Part shown: positions 3,435-7,081 of the stretch, one piece after another
Numbering within the stretch: the first letter of the stretch is position 1
How the letters are laid out: each line of letters opens with the position of its first letter
From: Paludibacteraceae bacterium
Lineage (GTDB): Bacteria; Bacteroidota; Bacteroidia; Bacteroidales; Paludibacteraceae
DNA length: 7,081 nucleotides
Direction: 5' to 3'
Assembly: GCA_947471245.1 (NCBI GenBank)
Contig: CANIXM010000094.1
Span: 1 to 7,081 of the forward strand
The notes under the pieces: generated by a model
What the model was told of the DNA's origin: nothing
Seen by the model: only the letters and a program-made list of their open reading frames with translations
Databases searched by the model: none
Position numbers and translations under genes: made by a program

Positions 3435-5867
3435 ACAAAAATGCTATTTTTCGCTATTATCATTTCTATCACGCAACTGATGGCTGTAGAAAAAACGAGT
3501 AATTATCAAATCGTTGGTCAAGTCACAGATAGCGGAACTGGCAAACCCATTCCCTTCTCCACCATCACCATTGTGAATGATAGTACAAAGTTGATCACTA
3601 AACAATGTGCTGATGGAGATGGAAAATTCCAATTATCAACAAAAGTAAATCAAAAATACACACTGACATTCAGCTCGGTAGGATACCAAGAAGCAAACAT
3701 TAAGACTGATGCAAACGCACCTATCACCAACATTGGTGACATCAAGTTGAAAGATGGTGTAACGCTCAAAGAGGTTGGCGTCGTAGCACAAAAACCATTG
3801 ATAAAAGTGGATGCGGATAAAATCACTTACAGCACAGAGGCAGATCCAGATGCCAAAACCAGCACTGCACTAGAAATGATGAGAAAAGTGCCCATGCTAA
3901 GCGTGGATGCTGAAGATAATGTACTACTCAAAGGACAAAAAAACTATAAAGTCCTGGTAAACGGCAAAAGCTCCTCATTGATGGATAAAAATTTCAAGGA
4001 AGTTATTAAAAGCATGCCTGCCAATTCCATCAAAGAAATTGTGGTAATTACCAATCCGTCTTTCAAATACGATGCTGAGGGAGTGGGTGGAATCATCAAC
4101 ATCATCACCAATAAAAAAATTGCCAATGGATACAATGGTAGTGTGAGCGGAGGTTTTGATTCTTTTGGTAGCACAAACGAAAGCATTCTATTGAGCTCAA
4201 AAATCAATAAATTTGGATTCTCAGTGAATGGAATGGGTAGTCAAATTCAAAACCCTAATACTTCCAACAAATCTAACCGTGAGAATTATTTGTCAGACAT
4301 CAACCATTTTACCGATGTGACTAGAAGTTATATATCAAATAGAACATTTCAAAACTACAACGGAGAAGCAAGTTATGAGATTGACTCACTTAACCTGGTG
4401 ACGATGAAGATAAATGGATATGCAGGAAATGAAAAATTCGATAAAAATAGCAAAAATGAAATAACTAACATAAATAAGGAATTAATCAGCAAATTTGGAC
4501 TTGACATTAATGGTAGTTATGGATTTGCAAGTTTTTCTGGAAATATTGACTATCAAAAAACATTCAAAAAGCCCGAAAAAACCTTTACTGTGTCATACCA
4601 ACTTGACAATAATCCATCTAAAATGAACTACAATAATTACTCAAAAGATACCATTAATTACCCATTGTTTAATCAACTCACAAAAATTCAGCAGTTTACG
4701 CGTGAACAAACTGTTCAAATTGATTACTGCGATCCATTGACCGAGAATCACCAAATAGAGTGCGGGACAAAAGGAATTTATAGACAAAACAACAGTAATT
4801 CGGAGTTGTCATCTCTCGATCCAACGACCAATAACTTCAAAAAAGACTCAATCAACAGCAATCAGTTGACTTATAATCAATACATTGCGTGTGCCTATGC
4901 TGGATATGGATTTAAAACGAAGCAATTCAATTTAAAATCGGGAGCTAGAGCCGAAATGACATGGAATGAAGCAGTAATAGAATCTTTAACGGTTACAGGT
5001 TTCACAAATACGCAAAAAAACATCATTCCTTATGTTACATTTTCATACCAACTAAACCCATCCAATAACATAAAGCTTTCCTATACACAGCGATTAAACA
5101 GGCCAACAATTTGGTATTTAAACCCCTTTAAAAACAACATTAATAGGCTAGATATCGGTTATGGTAATCCAGAACTAAAAGCAGAAATTGCTCATTCCGT
5201 GGAGTTAGCTTACAATCTTTTTACGTCTGTATTTATGCTAGGTGTTAATGCATCAGGTTCATTCACCAACAATTCAATAGAAAGAATTTCAAAAATCGAC
5301 TCAACGAACGTACGATATACAACCTACGGCAATATAGGAAGGAAGAGTGTTGTAGGAGTGAACACATACATCTCATACAGGCCAAGCCCCAAATTCAATC
5401 TTGGATTTAATGGTGGACTATATTATACCGATATGCAAGCATTCAATGGATTAGCTACAATAAGTAATCATGGAGCAACGTATGACGCTTCCTTGAACAC
5501 CAGAGTAGAACTTTGGAAAAATGCAGCAATGACAGTGAATGGAGGCATCTATTCTCCGCAAATATTCTTACAGGGACAAACCTCACTTTTCAGCTACCAC
5601 TCTGTAGGACTGACGCAGCAATTGTTAAATAAAAAACTTTCGTTGAGTTTATCCATCAATAATCCATTCATGAAAGAGCTATATTTCAGTACAGATTTTA
5701 AAACAAGCGATTTTAAGATGAATGACACCTGGATAATACCTGTTAGATCTTTCCGATTTAACATCAGCTATAACTTTGGCGAAACGTTAAATGCAGTCAA
5801 AAAAGCAAACAGAGGAATTCAAAACGACGATGTAAAAGCCAAACCTGAAGGAGGTGCTGGTAAATAA
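3429..5867 (+). CDS. Outer-membrane beta-barrel protein, TonB-receptor-like, with CarboxypepD_reg-like domain
   Basis: The 812-residue protein begins with a signal peptide (hydrophobic core about 5-17, cleavage probably after A19). Residues about 26-107 form a CarboxypepD_reg-like beta-sandwich (GQVTDSGTGKPIPFSTITI ... FSSVGYQ). A linker with LKEVGVVAQKP (113-123) leads to a plug domain at about 125-230 that ends in GVGGIINIITNKK. The rest is a beta-barrel of the outer-membrane family OMP_b-brl_3, with many alternating strands and a last strand near FRFNISYNFGE, followed by a short charged tail. Length is usual for this family. It sits in the outer membrane; the substrate is unknown, and no SusD-like partner follows, so a glycan role is not supported. 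The upstream promoter, long leader and 97-bp repeat suggest that its expression may depend on the orientation of the neighbouring segment. Confidence 0.92.
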   Translation: MKTKMLFFAIIISITQLMAVEKTSNYQIVGQVTDSGTGKPIPFSTITIVNDSTKLITKQCADGDGKFQLSTKVNQKYTLTFSSVGYQEANIKTDANAPITNIGDIKLKDGVTLKEVGVVAQKPLIKVDADKITYSTEADPDAKTSTALEMMRKVPMLSVDAEDNVLLKGQKNYKVLVNGKSSSLMDKNFKEVIKSMPANSIKEIVVITNPSFKYDAEGVGGIINIITNKKIANGYNGSVSGGFDSFGSTNESILLSSKINKFGFSVNGMGSQIQNPNTSNKSNRENYLSDINHFTDVTRSYISNRTFQNYNGEASYEIDSLNLVTMKINGYAGNEKFDKNSKNEITNINKELISKFGLDINGSYGFASFSGNIDYQKTFKKPEKTFTVSYQLDNNPSKMNYNNYSKDTINYPLFNQLTKIQQFTREQTVQIDYCDPLTENHQIECGTKGIYRQNNSNSELSSLDPTTNNFKKDSINSNQLTYNQYIACAYAGYGFKTKQFNLKSGARAEMTWNEAVIESLTVTGFTNTQKNIIPYVTFSYQLNPSNNIKLSYTQRLNRPTIWYLNPFKNNINRLDIGYGNPELKAEIAHSVELAYNLFTSVFMLGVNASGSFTNNSIERISKIDSTNVRYTTYGNIGRKSVVGVNTYISYRPSPKFNLGFNGGLYYTDMQAFNGLATISNHGATYDASLNTRVELWKNAAMTVNGGIYSPQIFLQGQTSLFSYHSVGLTQQLLNKKLSLSLSINNPFMKELYFSTDFKTSDFKMNDTWIIPVRSFRFNISYNFGETLNAVKKANRGIQNDDVKAKPEGGAGK

Positions 5868-5974
5868 AACAAATAATTTCCAATTAAATACCTCCCCAAA
5901 AAATAAATTAAGTAGTTGATATTAATTATTGTCACATTTGTTAAAACCATTTAAAGTTATCTGTTTTGTCACTA

Positions 5975-6102
5975 TTGACCTCTATCCCTAACCCTTTCTC
6001 CCGAGGAGAAAGGGTACATGGCAGCTCATTTTACGAGAGTCGAGTAAATTTCTCACTCGGCAAAGTCCCTCTCCTCGGGAGAGGGATTTAGGGAGAGGTC
6101 AA
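5975..6102. repeat. Composite inverted-repeat element (BIME/MITE-like) after the outer-membrane gene
   Basis: The outer arms TTGACCTCT (5975-5983) and AGAGGTCAA (6094-6102) are perfect inverted repeats. Inside lie a hairpin with an 11-bp stem and CGA loop (5991-6015), a weaker 5-bp stem (6041-6045 with 6055-6059) and a hairpin with a 9-bp stem and TCG loop (6066-6086). The two strong hairpins are inverted relatives, each with a CCCTAA/TTAGGG flank. This looks like a small palindromic repeat element of a dispersed family. It could also act as a two-way terminator or mRNA-stabilising structure after the outer-membrane gene. The DNA from 5868 to 5974 is A/T-rich and shows no other feature. Confidence 0.7.
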
Positions 6103-6185
6103 CTTTATAAAACCTAACAATAATTATTTTAAATTACTTAGAATACACAAGAGCATGAGTATTTTCAACAAACTTTGTCTCTGAT

Positions 6186-6234
6186 AGTCCCCGCAGTTTA
6201 TCCCGTCATAAACGGGAGGGGATTTAGGGGGCTA
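6186..6234 (+). repeat. Second copy of the hairpin repeat family, before the ABC transporter gene
   Basis: The element opens with AGTCCCCG, contains a stem TCCCGT (6201-6206) with ACGGGA (6212-6217), and closes with GGGGATTTAGGGGGCTA (6218-6234), which matches the mazG-leader copy at 16 of 17 bases in the opposite orientation. It lies 27 bp before the ABC transporter start codon. No clear promoter was found between 6103 and 6261. Confidence 0.6.
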
Positions 6235-6261
6235 AATTAAAACATATAACACATTACAACT

Positions 6262-7081
6262 ATGATCACTACCAAAAACCTAGATTTCTCTTACTCAAAA
6301 AAAGCTAATTTAATTAGCAGTCTGAATCTTGAAGTGTCCGCAGGCAGAATACACGGACTACTTGGCAAAAACGGTGAAGGGAAAAGTACCTTGCTTAAAC
6401 TCTTTACGGGCATCCTCTTCCCCACTCACGGTGAAATCCAAACAATGGGCTTCAACCCACGTGACCGTAAACCCGAAATGCTGGCCGATGTGTATTTCCT
6501 ACCCGAGGAACTTCCCACAGTGAACCTGAGCGTGCAGAAATTTGAGAAAATATACGCACCGTTTTATCCTCATTTCAGTGCCGAACTTTTCAACCAATGC
6601 CTGAAAGACTTCGAAGTAGAAGACAAAAAGAAGGTGATAGAAAAACACTCACTGGGCGAAAAACGCAAAATTTTACTTGCATTTGCCATTGCTACTAACA
6701 CCAAGTTGCTACTGCTGGACGAGCCTACCAACGGACTGGACATTCCATCCAAAGCGCAATTTCGTAAAATCATAGCTTCTACCATAGACGAAACCAAATG
6801 CCTGATTATCTCCACGCATCAGGTGAAAGACTTGGACAGTCTGATAGACAGCATCATCATAATGAAAGATCACCAAATCAAATTCCACCAAAACCTGGAA
6901 AACATCACCGAAAAGCTGCAATTCAAATTCGAATCAAACACTGCAAAAACCAATTCGGTGCTTTACTCCGAAGAAACACCCCGTGGCAAATACATCATCT
7001 GCCCAAACGAGACTGGCGAAGAAAGCAAATTAGATATCGAAATGTTATTCAATGGCATCCATGCTAATGAGAGTGAGTTTA
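6262..7081 (+). CDS. ABC transporter ATP-binding protein, C-terminus cut by window edge
   Basis: The frame from ATG 6262 is open for 273 codons to the right edge. Walker A is GKNGEGKST (35-43), the Q-loop region reads YFLPEELP, the signature is the degenerate HSLGE (129-133), Walker B is LLLLDEPTNGLD with D153 and E154, and the H-loop is STHQ with H186. The pattern resembles the ATPases of ABC-2-type exporters such as YtrB-like proteins, which pair with a separate membrane subunit; that gene would be expected beyond the right edge. The GntR-type regulator often found with such genes is not present upstream. Family members are about 280-300 residues, so little is missing. The substrate cannot be told from sequence. 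The protein is cytoplasmic, at the inner membrane. Confidence 0.93.
   Translation, partial: MITTKNLDFSYSKKANLISSLNLEVSAGRIHGLLGKNGEGKSTLLKLFTGILFPTHGEIQTMGFNPRDRKPEMLADVYFLPEELPTVNLSVQKFEKIYAPFYPHFSAELFNQCLKDFEVEDKKKVIEKHSLGEKRKILLAFAIATNTKLLLLDEPTNGLDIPSKAQFRKIIASTIDETKCLIISTHQVKDLDSLIDSIIIMKDHQIKFHQNLENITEKLQFKFESNTAKTNSVLYSEETPRGKYIICPNETGEESKLDIEMLFNGIHANESEF

Noticed and set aside
3944..4207. 87-codon minus-strand frame inside the outer-membrane protein gene
   Set aside because: It is antisense to the conserved plug domain; its hydrophobic look comes from the complementary codons.
6798..7067. 89-codon plus-strand frame within the ABC transporter gene
   Set aside because: The main frame there continues the ABC ATPase with its H-loop and downstream region intact, so this is an out-of-frame shadow and not a frameshifted gene.

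Overview
The window looks like a low-GC genome of the phylum Bacteroidota, probably order Bacteroidales. The evidence is a CarboxypepD_reg/plug/beta-barrel outer-membrane protein, several TAnnTTTG (-7) promoter elements of the Bacteroidota sigma type, two ATPases of the AAA_14/DUF4143 family, and GGGATTTAGGGGGCTA-type hairpin repeats between genes. No species can be named from sequence alone.

Layout, left to right. (1) 1-401, minus: N-terminal part of an AAA ATPase running off the left edge, preceded by three near-identical palindromes spaced exactly 40 bp apart (403-502). (2) 510-606: left copy of a perfect 97-bp inverted repeat. (3) 632-1414, minus: mazG, with a hairpin repeat in its leader. 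(4) 1415-1800: divergent intergenic region with the mazG promoter, a 9-bp tandem duplication, a 16-bp perfect palindrome and the promoter of the next gene. (5) 1801-3006, plus: a complete second AAA/DUF4143 ATPase, paralogous to the first. (6) 3007-3337: a GC-richer stretch that may be a gene remnant, then a strong promoter (3203-3234). (7) 3338-3434: right copy of the 97-bp inverted repeat, ending inside the second codon of the next gene. (8) 3429-5867, plus: an 812-residue outer-membrane beta-barrel protein. (9) 5868-6261: intergenic, with a composite inverted-repeat element (5975-6102) and a second hairpin repeat (6186-6234). (10) 6262-7081, plus: ATP-binding subunit of an ABC transporter, running off the right edge.

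The most notable structure is the 97-bp inverted repeat. It encloses 2731 bp holding mazG, the second ATPase and a promoter that fires outward through the right copy into the outer-membrane protein gene. Inversion between the copies would disconnect that promoter from the outer-membrane gene and point it at the left ATPase gene, while placing mazG directly upstream of the outer-membrane gene on the same strand. This is the layout expected of a phase-variable switch, though no recombinase is visible here and a fixed duplication or an assembly artefact remains possible. Apart from this, mazG (housekeeping nucleotide hygiene), the ATPases (mobile, function poorly known) and the ABC transporter appear functionally unrelated.
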